A DNA stretch of 64,000 bases from Paenalcaligenes sp052103955. GTDB taxonomy: Bacteria; Pseudomonadota; Gammaproteobacteria; Burkholderiales; Burkholderiaceae_B. The position numbers were made by a program, and so were the translations under genes. This document shows, piece by piece, positions 42,419 through 50,602 of this stretch. Each line of letters starts with the position of its first letter. The stretch's first letter is position 1. The notes under the pieces are model-generated. The model searched no databases, was not told the origin of the DNA, and saw nothing but the letters and a program-made list of their open reading frames with translations. The stretch lies in contig JBQELO010000011.1 in the NCBI GenBank assembly GCA_052103955.1, forward strand, positions 1 to 64,000, read 5' to 3'.

Positions 42419-43075
42419 ATGACCAACTTTTTTGAAAGCCCTTTTAAAGGGAAATTGCTCTCCGAGCAGGTAACCAACCCAAATATTCAGGTGGGTCGCT
42501 ATAGCTATTACTCAGGCTATTATCACGGCCATTCTTTTGATGATTGCGCACGCTATTTGATGCCGGATCGTGATGATGTGGATAAGCTGCGCATAGGCAG
42601 TTTTTGTTCTATTGGTAGTGGTGCTGCATTCATGATGGCGGGGAATCAAGGCCATAGGCACGATTGGATGTCCTCCTTTCCTTTCTTCTTCATGTCTGAA
42701 GAGCCTGCTTTTTTGGGTTCAGTCAATGCGTATGCGCCAGCAGGCGATACCATCATCGGTAATGATGTGTGGATAGGAACCGAGGCACTGATTATGCCTG
42801 GGATAGAAATCGGGCATGGAGCCGTCATTGCTAGCCGTGCGGTAGTCACTAAAAATGTGGAGCCCTACAGCGTGGTGGGAGGTAATCCTGCTAGAGCCAT
42901 TAAAAAACGGTTTAACGACGAACAAATAGAGCAGTTGTTAGATCTGGCGTGGTGGAGCTGGTCATTAGAGCATTTACAAGCATGTATGCCCTTGTTGTGT
43001 ACCGCTGATGTGGCTGGGCTGCATGCGTATTGGCAAATGCATAAAGCGGCAATTGCTGCTACGCGGGTCGTTTAA
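42419..43075 (+). CDS. catB: CatB-type (xenobiotic) chloramphenicol acetyltransferase
   Basis: The 218-residue left-handed beta-helix acetyltransferase matches the type-B CAT family closely from its first residues (FFESPFKGKLLSEQV; NIQVGRYSYYSGYYHGHSF) through CARYLMPDRDDVDKLRIGSFCSIGSG, MAGNQGHRHDW (catalytic His) and IIGNDVWIGTEALIMPGI. These enzymes acetylate chloramphenicol with acetyl-CoA. No integron attC or insertion sequence is visible beside it, and its last four bases overlap the convergent LysR gene, so it looks chromosomal. Confidence 0.93.
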   Translation: MTNFFESPFKGKLLSEQVTNPNIQVGRYSYYSGYYHGHSFDDCARYLMPDRDDVDKLRIGSFCSIGSGAAFMMAGNQGHRHDWMSSFPFFFMSEEPAFLGSVNAYAPAGDTIIGNDVWIGTEALIMPGIEIGHGAVIASRAVVTKNVEPYSVVGGNPARAIKKRFNDEQIEQLLDLAWWSWSLEHLQACMPLLCTADVAGLHAYWQMHKAAIAATRVV

Positions 43076-43965
43076 GGCAACATGCTGTGTTGGAAGTGCT
43101 GGATCAGCCAATGTAAGGCTGGACCTATGTGTTTGCTTTTGCTAGTGATCACATCTATACGCACTGTTTGGTCTATGTCGCGTAATTGCGTATCTAAGCC
43201 TTCCAGCACAATAAGACGGTCTTTGTGCAAAAAGTTGTCGTAGGCGTACTTAGACACAAAGGCCCATCCTATGTGGTTCATCACCATTTGCATGGATACC
43301 CAGTGGCTTTCTACGTACCACGACTCTAACGAAATCTTCAGGTTTTTCTTGCTTAGGCTGTGATTGCGGCCAGAGATCAGTATTTGCCTGTGTTTGCGCA
43401 ATTCATCCACGGTTACTTTTTGAACGTGGCCCAATGGATGCTCCAACCCGCACACCAGTACCAGAGGCACACTGCCTATGGGACTGAAATGCAGGCTATC
43501 GCGGCTGGGAGACTGCCGCCACGATATCCCTAGGTCTACGGTGCCTTGTTCTACCAAGTCTTCTACATCATCCATTAAGGGGAAGTACATCTCTACTTCA
43601 GTGTGTGGAAACTGCAGTGAAAACTCGCGTAATAAGATGGCTACCAAGGACTCAGGGAAAACCTCGTCAATCGCCATTACCACGCGGCTTTCATGCTGTT
43701 TCTCGAAGCTATGTGCCATTTGCATCAGGTGTTGGCGGCGTTGCAGGATAAATTCGGCTTCTTGATAGATTTTCTCACCCTCGACGGTAAGGGTAGGAAT
43801 CCTCGTGCTGCGATCAAAAATCTGTATGCCTAAGTCTGCTTCTAAATTGGCGATGTGTGTGCTGATAACCGATTGCGAACGGCCCGCTTGTTTTGCCGCT
43901 TGCGAAAACGAGCCGGCCTGTACGGCAAGTACCAGAGCCTGAAGCTGATCAATAGAAAGGTTCAT
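43072..43965 (-). CDS. LysR-family regulator (next to PACE pump)
   Basis: The 297-residue LysR protein has an N-terminal winged helix (FSQAAKQAGRSQSVISTHIANLEADLGIQIFDRSTR) and a periplasmic-binding-like effector domain. It is divergent from a PACE-family efflux gene. In Acinetobacter the LysR regulator AceR controls the divergent PACE pump gene aceI in response to chlorhexidine, so the same logic is likely here. A dyad in the gap (44001-44015) could be its site. Its 3' end overlaps catB by four bases. Confidence 0.88.
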   Translation of the reverse strand: MNLSIDQLQALVLAVQAGSFSQAAKQAGRSQSVISTHIANLEADLGIQIFDRSTRIPTLTVEGEKIYQEAEFILQRRQHLMQMAHSFEKQHESRVVMAIDEVFPESLVAILLREFSLQFPHTEVEMYFPLMDDVEDLVEQGTVDLGISWRQSPSRDSLHFSPIGSVPLVLVCGLEHPLGHVQKVTVDELRKHRQILISGRNHSLSKKNLKISLESWYVESHWVSMQMVMNHIGWAFVSKYAYDNFLHKDRLIVLEGLDTQLRDIDQTVRIDVITSKSKHIGPALHWLIQHFQHSMLP

Positions 43966-44000
43966 GTATCTAGTAAAGCGATGGTTAGCAACTTGGTGTG

Positions 44001-44015
44001 AGGCCTATTATGCCT
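44001..44015. promoter_or_regulatory. Candidate LysR-binding dyad
   Basis: AGGC-N7-GCCT lies 27 bases upstream of the PACE start, in the gap between divergent lysR and efflux genes. Confidence 0.35.
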
Positions 44016-44041
44016 GTATAACCTAAGCTTTGTTGTTGAAT

Positions 44042-44518
44042 ATGGATGTGACGATGCAAGCCAGAAGTTTAGCCGACCGGATACGGCACGCCCTCATGTT
44101 TGAGGTGATAGCATTACTGCTATTTATTCCCATTTTTACCTATTTTTTAGGTTTCTCAGTGGCTTCAATGGGGGTTGTGGGCATCGTATCTTCCATTGTG
44201 GCTACATTATGGAATTTTATATACAACATTATTTATGATAAAGCGCTCTATAAATTGCGCGGTAAGCTAGATAAGACATTAAAAGATCGTATATTTCATG
44301 CGGTATTTTTCGAGTTTGGTCTTTTGTTTTTATTAATACCATTTATCTCATGGTATTTGAAAATAACGCTTATTGATGCATTGATTATGGATGTATGGAT
44401 TGTTGCTTTCTATTTGTTCTTTGCCTTCCTCTTTAATCTGGTTTACGACCGAATTTTTAGAGCACAGAGCAGTAGTGCCAACACCGAGACTACCTGCTCT
44501 TTGCATACAGCAGAATAA
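44042..44518 (+). CDS. PACE-family efflux transporter (AceI-like)
   Basis: The protein has about 158 residues and four membrane helices, built as two bacterial transmembrane pair (BTP) repeats: RSLADRIRHALMFEVIALLL...NFIYNIIYDKAL and LKDRIFHAVFFEFGLLFLLI...FNLVYDRIF. The paired R-x-x-H-x-x-x-F-E and W/F-N-x-x-Y-D motifs define the proteobacterial antimicrobial compound efflux family, which exports chlorhexidine and other biocides. ATG 44042 or 44054 may be the start. The gene is AT-rich relative to its neighbours. Confidence 0.9.
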   Translation: MDVTMQARSLADRIRHALMFEVIALLLFIPIFTYFLGFSVASMGVVGIVSSIVATLWNFIYNIIYDKALYKLRGKLDKTLKDRIFHAVFFEFGLLFLLIPFISWYLKITLIDALIMDVWIVAFYLFFAFLFNLVYDRIFRAQSSSANTETTCSLHTAE

Positions 44519-44520
44519 GT

Positions 44521-44546
44521 TAAAAACAGGGACCGTTAGGCCCTGT
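44521..44546 (-). terminator. Terminator of the Nudix gene
   Basis: On the minus strand ACAGGG (44546-44541) pairs with CCCTGT (44531-44526), followed by TTTTA. It lies ten bases after the Nudix stop and just after the convergent PACE stop. Confidence 0.65.
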
Positions 44547-44556
44547 ATCACCAGGT

Positions 44557-44973
44557 TTAAAAAGCAGATGTGGGTAGTGCTTGTAATGCAGTAATGGCTT
44601 GTTCAGTCGCTTGCGTTAAGGGTTTAGGTAAATTTTCTAGACTAAACCAACCCAGTTCGGCGTGCTTTTCTGGTTCTACCAGTTGTGCCTCACCATGGTA
44701 TGACGTAGCAAGGTAAACGCCTGCCAACCAGTGTTCATCTTGTTCAATATCAAAGTGGTTAATATTTACCAGTAACTGCAGAGTGGTCAGGCATAGGCTG
44801 GTTTCCTCTAGGGTTTCACGACATACAGCATCTTCTATTTTTTCCATCCAGTCTATTTTTCCACCGGGGATTCCCCAGTGGTTGGATTCTGGATTTTTCT
44901 TTCTTTTTAATAATAAAATCTTATTATTTTTTAAGATGACAGAGCCACAGGCTGTTTTTATGGTTTTTGGCAT
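44557..44973 (-). CDS. Nudix hydrolase with altered Nudix box
   Basis: A 138-residue MutT-like protein. The Nudix box G-x5-E-x7-REUxEExGU reads G-KIDWM-E-KIEDAVC-RETLEETSL: the metal-binding RE..EE residues are intact, but the second conserved glycine is serine. The N-terminal GSVILKNNKILLLKRKKN and HWGIPGGKI match NTP pyrophosphohydrolases of the MutT/ADP-sugar type. The substrate is unknown. It is divergent from a GNAT gene 29 bases away. Confidence 0.87.
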   Translation of the reverse strand: MPKTIKTACGSVILKNNKILLLKRKKNPESNHWGIPGGKIDWMEKIEDAVCRETLEETSLCLTTLQLLVNINHFDIEQDEHWLAGVYLATSYHGEAQLVEPEKHAELGWFSLENLPKPLTQATEQAITALQALPTSAF

Positions 44974-45002
44974 AGTAAAACGAAATTTTTATTGGGTTTT
45001 TA

Positions 45003-45452
45003 ATGATTAATTATAGAGCAGCTATAGCGGGTGATGTAAACCAATGCATAGAGATTCGTGGTCTAACACGAGAAAATGCATTTTCCCGTGAAGACTTAGC
45101 CGAACTGGGTATTACCGCTGAAACGTGGGCGGCAGGCATAGAGCAAGGTGAGAGCTTTGGCTACGTTTGTAGCGACAATCAGCAGGTGGTGGGCTACTGC
45201 TTTGGTGAAGTAGAGCAAGGCGAAATACTGGTATTGGCGCTGCTACCTGAATACGAAAACCAAGGCATAGGCAAAAAAATGCTGGAACTAGTGATGAATG
45301 ATATGCAGGCTGCGGGTTTAGAGCGATTATTTCTTAGTTGTGCAGCCGATTCACAGGTTAGATCCTATGGGTTTTATCGATACTTGGGTTGGGCCTCAAC
45401 AGGCGAATTTGATGACGCAGGCGATGAGATTTTGGAGTATTGTTTTAAGTAG
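45003..45452 (+). CDS. GNAT-family N-acetyltransferase
   Basis: A 149-residue single-domain acetyltransferase. The acetyl-CoA loop is LALLPEYENQGIGKKMLELVM (the Q/RxxGxG/A pattern) and the last strands contain LFLSCAADSQVRSYGFYRYLGWASTGEF. Substrate unknown. It lies divergent from the Nudix gene and precedes another GNAT gene by 67 bases. Confidence 0.86.
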   Translation: MINYRAAIAGDVNQCIEIRGLTRENAFSREDLAELGITAETWAAGIEQGESFGYVCSDNQQVVGYCFGEVEQGEILVLALLPEYENQGIGKKMLELVMNDMQAAGLERLFLSCAADSQVRSYGFYRYLGWASTGEFDDAGDEILEYCFK

Positions 45453-45519
45453 TTGTCATGCCTCTTTGCTATTTATAGCCTAGTACACAGCAAATAGATC
45501 CACACGCCAAGGAAAGCCT

Positions 45520-46002
45520 ATGTTGAACAGTATCCTCGTTGTGCCAAACACCTCTCACTGGGCAACGTTTATTGCGCTGTACCAAGAGTATCTGGATCAA
45601 GACTGGGCTGGGGAGCAGTGCGATGCTGACCTACTGATTCAGCGCTATGCTGAAGGGCCTAGGGCTTTCTTGTTATTGTGTGACGAGCGCGTGCCTGTGG
45701 GTTTTGCTAATGTATGGGTAGATACGCAAAATACCGAGATTGCGCACGTAGCCGAGTTCTACATTCGACCATTGTCGCAACGACAAGGGTATGGGCGTTT
45801 GTTATGGGGGCATATTTTGCGCTGGACGGGCGAGAAGGCCGTACAGTCAGTACACCTAGAGACGGATGTACATAAAGAGCCAGCAAACCAGTTTTGGCGT
45901 GCGCTAGGCTTTAAAAAGGTCAGTGCAGATGAAACGCGTGTTCAGTATGCACGCGATTGGCACGAGCTGTGGCAAGTTCAGGAAGCATCACACAATAGTT
46001 GA
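45520..46002 (+). CDS. GNAT-family N-acetyltransferase
   Basis: A 160-residue GNAT enzyme with the CoA-binding motif FYIRPLSQRQGYGRLLWGHIL and the C-terminal FWRALGFKKVS. AAGGAAA precedes ATG 45520. Substrate unknown. Its stop codon lies inside a perfect hairpin (45981-46009). Confidence 0.86.
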   Translation: MLNSILVVPNTSHWATFIALYQEYLDQDWAGEQCDADLLIQRYAEGPRAFLLLCDERVPVGFANVWVDTQNTEIAHVAEFYIRPLSQRQGYGRLLWGHILRWTGEKAVQSVHLETDVHKEPANQFWRALGFKKVSADETRVQYARDWHELWQVQEASHNS

Positions 46003-46009
46003 TGCTTCC
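45981..46009. repeat. Perfect 10-bp hairpin between convergent genes
   Basis: GGAAGCATCA (45981-45990) and TGATGCTTCC (46000-46009) flank a 9-base loop. There is no T-run on either side, so termination would be weak; the stem contains the stop codon of the GNAT gene. Confidence 0.6.
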
Positions 46010-46024
46010 TGAGTGCGTAGCAAC

Positions 46025-46357
46025 TTACTTCATTTTTGCCAGTTCGTCGCACATTTCTTTCTTTTGATCAGCAGTAGCACCACCGATTTGCTCTTTGCCT
46101 TGGTTAAAGCCAGAGTCAAAGGCTGTGTTGAAATCGGCTTCAGATACACCCATTTCTTTCAGTGCTGCCATTTGCTGAGTTTTCATTTCAGCCAACTCAG
46201 AGCTGGAGTATGTACCGCATGTTTCAGCAGCTGCGTGCATTACACCGCCCAGCTCAGCCAAACCAACCATAGTTTGTGCGTCTTGCGCAGCAGCAGGGCT
46301 CAACATGGCCAGGCTCAGTGCACCAGCAGTCACGACTTGGGAAACGATTTTCAACAT
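46025..46357 (-). CDS. Small periplasmic protein of unknown function
   Basis: The 110-residue protein has a clear signal peptide (IVSQVVTAGALSLAMLSPAAA, cleaved before QDAQ). The mature part is helical and acidic with two cysteines (ETCGTYSS and KKEMCDELAKMK) that could form a disulfide. GAG lies six to eight bases before ATG 46357. I do not recognise a family. It is probably monocistronic. Confidence 0.7.
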   Translation of the reverse strand: MLKIVSQVVTAGALSLAMLSPAAAQDAQTMVGLAELGGVMHAAAETCGTYSSSELAEMKTQQMAALKEMGVSEADFNTAFDSGFNQGKEQIGGATADQKKEMCDELAKMK

Positions 46358-46592
46358 AGAATTCTCAATAAGCAGGGAAAAAGAATCAGTATACGGCGCT
46401 GCGTTATATAGAGGGGGTGCAAACAGCCGTTTTGCAGTGTATATAACACGATGTTGTTGTTAAATTTTGTGAGGAATGTGGCATGGGCAGTTTTTGACCA
46501 TATTTCTAACAGGCCCGTGTTTACTGATGTTGGTGATACTGTACTACCACTTTCCCCATACTTATGCACAACTATGGTGGATAACACAGCGA
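46358..46592. other. Gene-free gap with DnaA-box-like element
   Basis: No coding region is supported here. It holds TTTCCCCATACTTATGCACA (46551-46570) and, 5 bases on, GGTGGATAA (46576-46584). The 9-mers TTATGCACA and TTATCCACC are DnaA-box-like, and the wider element recurs near 47.4 and 57.7 kb. Confidence 0.6.
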
Positions 46593-46629
46593 TAAAAAAC
46601 GCCCTGAACATCTGCAGATGACAGGGCGT
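46593..46629 (-). terminator. Terminator of the 46648 membrane protein gene
   Basis: On the minus strand ACGCCCTG pairs with CAGGGCGT (arms at 46622-46629 and 46599-46606), followed by TTTTTT. The loop contains a further palindrome, CATCTGCAGATG. Confidence 0.88.
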
Positions 46630-46647
46630 ACAAGAGAGAGAATGTAG

Positions 46648-47163
46648 TTATGCTCCAGCGTGGTTCTGTTGGCCAAAATAGGCTACAGCGGCTTTTTTCT
46701 CACGACTAGATATTGGATAGGCCATCACAACCCATTTGCCGTTTGCAGTGGCTTCTTTGGTGGGGCGGATAATGCTGTTGCCGCTGGGCATGTAGGCAAC
46801 CAAACAGCCTATCAATACGCCAATCAGCAAGAAAACACAGATAGATCCTAGTAGTGCGGTAGGTGCTTCGTGCACGAACATGGGGATCTTGGAGTAGTAA
46901 AGCATGGCCCAGAACACTACCCCTACCAGCACGCCTAATACGGCAGACCAAATGTGGGCAGAAATAGCGGCCTGACCCATATGGGTGTATTCGTTTTTGA
47001 GTTTGGCTTCTAGGGCAGGGTCGTTGGGCTCTACCAAAATAATGCGGGAAGCATCGTCAGACAAGATATGAGAAAGTTCTTTGACTGCTTGTTCAGCACT
47101 ATTTTCCGATGGGAATATACCCATGGTTTTATTGGCTGAGCGCAAATTTTTGGTTTTTTTCAT
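46648..47163 (-). CDS. Two-helix membrane protein of unknown function
   Basis: The 171-residue protein starts with a basic segment (MKKTKNLRSANKT), then a soluble ferredoxin-like stretch (GIFPSENSAEQAVKELSHIL). Two glycine-rich helices follow (WSAVLGVLVGVVFWAMLYY and LLGSICVFLLIGVLIGCLVAYM), then a soluble tail. The layout resembles general-stress/glycine-zipper proteins that fuse a 'stress response' N-terminus to membrane helices, but I cannot assign a family. GGGGGG precedes ATG 47163. Confidence 0.7.
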   Translation of the reverse strand: MKKTKNLRSANKTMGIFPSENSAEQAVKELSHILSDDASRIILVEPNDPALEAKLKNEYTHMGQAAISAHIWSAVLGVLVGVVFWAMLYYSKIPMFVHEAPTALLGSICVFLLIGVLIGCLVAYMPSGNSIIRPTKEATANGKWVVMAYPISSREKKAAVAYFGQQNHAGA

Positions 47164-47687
47164 CTTTACCCCCCAAGGTGTGGCACATGCGTGCCTATAT
47201 AAACGTTAAATCACAGGCAGTCGTAGCAGCAAAATCTTGTAATTGGGAACAGAATAGACCGTCGTTTACGGGCCATGTTTGACTTGGCTCAACATCACTT
47301 TAGTTTCGGTAACTAAATCATAAACTATTGATTTAGAGCAAATTTTTTTGGATCTAAATGATAGTGGTGTGTCTATATGTAGGTTGTACACAGCTGCTGT
47401 GCATAAGCTTGGGGATAGCCTGATGACATCTGTCACAAAGCAGCTAATTAAGCCGGTCTATAAGACGTGGTTAAAAAGTGCTCATTGTTTGTTTTGCTGA
47501 GCGGATCGTGCAGAGATAGGGGGCGCTAATAGGTTAGCTAAGCTTACTTATAAAGCAAAATTTATCGTTTGTGAGCCCTATGTTTCGCGGGCAATATAGT
47601 CTCGTTAATAAATTATAAAAACGCAGACTTCACTAGCCTAAAACATTATTACTGAAGTCTGTTTCCCACCTTTCCGGAGGAGACAAC
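47164..47687. other. Long gap before the TRAP cluster
   Basis: No gene is supported in this 524-base stretch. It holds two overlapping, mutually exclusive dyads (TTTAGTT/AACTAAA at 47299-47317; CTAAATCA/TGATTTAG at 47313-47336), the second followed by a T-run. It also has a minus-strand copy of the DnaA-box-like repeat (47394-47418), a TATAGT that could be a -10 box (47595-47600), and a leader hairpin at 47624-47661. Confidence 0.6.
47624..47661 (+). promoter_or_regulatory. Leader hairpin of the TRAP operon
   Basis: CAGACTTCA (47624-47632) and TGAAGTCTG (47653-47661) form a perfect 9-bp stem with a 20-base loop, 13 bases before the GGAGGAG ribosome-binding site. It could regulate or stabilise the cluster's mRNA. 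Confidence 0.5.
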
Positions 47688-48722
47688 ATGAGTAACGTTA
47701 CGCGTAGACATTTCATTAAAGCGGGTTCTCTATTAACAGCAGCAACGGTATTGGGGGCTGGGTATTCTCATCCAGCATGGGCGAAAAAACGCCCTAAGTA
47801 CAGGCTGAAATACGCCAATAATTTGCCCATTAGCCATCCCATGAATATACGGGCTAAAGAAATGGTAGAAGCCATCGCGGTAGAGTCAGATGGCGAAATC
47901 GATATTCGTATTTATCCCAGCAGCCAATTGGGTAACGACACCGATACCTTGGCACAAATACGTTCTGGTGCTGTAGATTTCTTTATGCTGTCGCCCATTA
48001 TTCTGGGGTCGTTAATTACGAATACTCAGATTTCAGGGGTAGGGTTTGCCTTCCAAAATTACGATCAAGTATGGGGGGCAATGGATGGCGACCTAGGGGC
48101 GGCAGTACGTCAAACCATTGAAGACAACTCCTCGTTGATGGCATTTGAAAAAATTTGGGATAACGGTTTCCGAATCATCACTACTAGCAATAAAGCCATC
48201 TATACGCCTGAAGACTTGGTGGGGCTGAAATTGCGTGTACCGCCAAGCCCGCTCTGGACATCCATGTTCAGGGGCTTTGATGCCGCACCTACCACCATTA
48301 ACTTTGCCGAAACTTATTCGGCCTTACAGACCAAAATTGCCGATGGTCAAGAAAACCCCATTACGTTAGTTGAAAGTGCCAAGTTGTACGAAGTGCAGAA
48401 GTACTTGTCTGTTACTAACCATATGTGGGACGGCTTTTGGTTCCTAGCGAACAAAAACAAGTTTAAGCAGTTGCCGGATGATGTGCAGGCATTGATTCAA
48501 AAACATGCCAACCAAGCGGCCATGAACGAGCGCGCCGATTTGGTGCAACTATCGCTCAACATTAAATCCACGCTAGAAGGTCAGGGCATGGTCTTTAACG
48601 ACGTAGACTCAGGGCCCTTCCGCGACAAGCTTAGACAAGCAGGCTTCTATGAAGAATGGCATAAAACCTTTGGCAACGAATTGTGGAGCACGCTGGAGAG
48701 TGCCGTTGGGAGCTTGTCATGA
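47688..48722 (+). CDS. TRAP transporter DctP-type binding protein (Tat signal)
   Basis: A 344-residue periplasmic receptor of the DctP family: KYANNLPISHPMNIRAKEMVEAI at the mature start, then RSGAVDFFMLSP and LKLRVPPSPLWTSMFRGFDAAPTTINFAETYSALQTKIADGQENP, which holds the arginine that usually binds a carboxylate. The N-terminus SNVTRRHFIKAGSLLTAATV is a twin-arginine signal rather than a Sec one. GGAGGAG precedes ATG 47688. It overlaps the permease gene by ATGA and is the first gene of a catabolic cluster. Confidence 0.92.
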   Translation: MSNVTRRHFIKAGSLLTAATVLGAGYSHPAWAKKRPKYRLKYANNLPISHPMNIRAKEMVEAIAVESDGEIDIRIYPSSQLGNDTDTLAQIRSGAVDFFMLSPIILGSLITNTQISGVGFAFQNYDQVWGAMDGDLGAAVRQTIEDNSSLMAFEKIWDNGFRIITTSNKAIYTPEDLVGLKLRVPPSPLWTSMFRGFDAAPTTINFAETYSALQTKIADGQENPITLVESAKLYEVQKYLSVTNHMWDGFWFLANKNKFKQLPDDVQALIQKHANQAAMNERADLVQLSLNIKSTLEGQGMVFNDVDSGPFRDKLRQAGFYEEWHKTFGNELWSTLESAVGSLS

Positions 48723-50599
48723 GTTCGGGGGCAGAAGTCATGTTAGCGCCCACTACCTACTCATTCAAACATAGTTTCTTAGCCTTCAAAACAGCAGTGA
48801 TGCATACCGTCGAGGCACTGGCGGTAGCGTTGCTACTCATAGAGTCACTCATCCTTTTTATCAGTGTGGTGTTTAGGTATTTTCTACATAGTCCGCTGGT
48901 GTGGTCAGACGAGTTAGCGCAATCACTTTTTATTTGGTTGTGTATGTTGGGTGCGGTGGTTGCATTGAACCGCTCTGAACATATGCGTTTAACGGCTGTG
49001 GTGAGCCGGTTATCGCCCTTTCACCGTGAGTGGTTAGAAACCTTTGGGCTCATGGTGGTGCTGGTCTTTGCGTGTTTGTTACTCGAACCAGGCTTTACAC
49101 ATGCATCAGAGCAAATGGCGGTAACGTCGCCAGCGTTAAACGTACCCGATGGCTTTAGGGCATCTGCCATACCAGTAGGGTTTGGCTTGGTGATTTTTGT
49201 AGCCTTGGCGCAGTTAATCGAACGTTCCACCCTGCGCAGCGTGTTGGTATCGGCTGCTGTGATTGGGGGCATTTGGTTTGTGATTGATTACTTCGCCTAC
49301 GACTTATACGACTTAGGCAATCTGAACCTAGTGCTGTTCTTTGTGGTGATGCTGGGTGCAGCAGTGGTCTGTGGGGTGCCTATTGCGTTTGCCTTTGGGA
49401 TTTCCACCTTGGCCTACGTGGTACATGTGGCCGAAGTGCCCAGCATGATCATCGTCAGTCGTATAGACGAGGGTGTGTCGCACATGGTGCTGTTATCTGT
49501 GCCGCTATTCATCTTCTTAGGTGCACTGCTGCAACTTAGCGGTATGGCTAAAGTGCTGATTGACTTCATGTCATCCCTGTTGGGGCATGTACGCGGCGGA
49601 TTGAACTACGTGCTCTTAGGGGCCATGTTCTTGGTGTCGGGTATTTCAGGTTCCAAAGTGGCGGATATGGCGGCAGTAGCACCCGCACTATTTCCTGAAA
49701 TGAAAAAACGCGGCGCAGACGAGCATGAATTAGCGGCCTTGCTGTCAGCTACTGGTGCCATGACAGAAACCATCCCACCTAGCTTGGTGTTGATTACGGT
49801 GGGGGCGGTGTGTGGGGTATCGATTAGCGCTTTGTTTATTGGTGGCTTGTTGCCGGCGTTTGTGTGTACGGTGGCGATTGCATCGGTGTGTGCGTATAAA
49901 TCCCGAAAAATCAGTCTTAAAGGGGTAAAAAGAGCACCCATGAGCCAAGTCATGCGTACCTTAATGTATGCCTTGCCAGTGATCTTTCTGCCAATTCTGA
50001 TTCGTTTTTGCGTGGTAAATGGTATTGCCACCGCTACCGAAGTGGCAGCCATTGGCATTGTGTATGTGATTGCGTATGCCTTGATCATGCAGCAACTGAC
50101 TCGCTCCTTGGATTTTTCTAATACCTATAAATTGCTGGTAGAGGCCTGCTCGTTATCCGGTGCCATTTTGCTGATTATTGGTGCCGCAACAGCGATGGCA
50201 TGGGCGCTGACACAGTCTGGTTTTTCTTCTTATTTGGTCGAACACCTGACCAGCATGCCTGGTGGTGCAGTGGGTTTCTTGTTGGTCAGTATCGTCGTAT
50301 TTATTTTGCTGGGCAGCATGCTGGAAGGTATACCCGCCATTGTGTTGTTTGGGCCGTTGGTGTTTCCTGCTGCTCAATCATTAGGAATTCACGATGTGCA
50401 TTACGCCATGGTCATCATTCTTTCCATGGGCATAGGGTTATTTGCCCCGCCACTAGGGATAGGTTTTTATGCGGCTAGCGCCATCAGCAAAGTGAATGCT
50501 GATCACGTGATGCCAAAGAGTTGGACATACCTCGCCGTGTTGTTGGTGACCACCATCTTCATTGCGCTGGTGCCTTGGATTTCCATAGCTTTTTTGTAA
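48719..50599 (+). CDS. Fused TRAP permease (DctQ-DctM)
   Basis: A 626-residue protein joining the small DctQ (about residues 1-200; four helices with the SPLVWSDELAQSLFIWLCMLG motif) to the large DctM (residues 210-626; GVPIAFAFGIS, VSGISGSKVADMAAVAPALFPEM and LLSATGAMTETIPPSLVLI). It uses the Na+ gradient to import the acid delivered by the binding protein. ATG 48719 overlaps the receptor stop by four bases, with GGGAG in front. Confidence 0.92.
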   Translation: MSSGAEVMLAPTTYSFKHSFLAFKTAVMHTVEALAVALLLIESLILFISVVFRYFLHSPLVWSDELAQSLFIWLCMLGAVVALNRSEHMRLTAVVSRLSPFHREWLETFGLMVVLVFACLLLEPGFTHASEQMAVTSPALNVPDGFRASAIPVGFGLVIFVALAQLIERSTLRSVLVSAAVIGGIWFVIDYFAYDLYDLGNLNLVLFFVVMLGAAVVCGVPIAFAFGISTLAYVVHVAEVPSMIIVSRIDEGVSHMVLLSVPLFIFLGALLQLSGMAKVLIDFMSSLLGHVRGGLNYVLLGAMFLVSGISGSKVADMAAVAPALFPEMKKRGADEHELAALLSATGAMTETIPPSLVLITVGAVCGVSISALFIGGLLPAFVCTVAIASVCAYKSRKISLKGVKRAPMSQVMRTLMYALPVIFLPILIRFCVVNGIATATEVAAIGIVYVIAYALIMQQLTRSLDFSNTYKLLVEACSLSGAILLIIGAATAMAWALTQSGFSSYLVEHLTSMPGGAVGFLLVSIVVFILLGSMLEGIPAIVLFGPLVFPAAQSLGIHDVHYAMVIILSMGIGLFAPPLGIGFYAASAISKVNADHVMPKSWTYLAVLLVTTIFIALVPWISIAFL

Positions 50600-50602
50600 T
50601 GG

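Noticed and set aside
42275..43080. catB as an integron cassette
   Set aside because: No attC-like imperfect inverted repeat or integrase was seen, and the gene end overlaps lysR by four bases.
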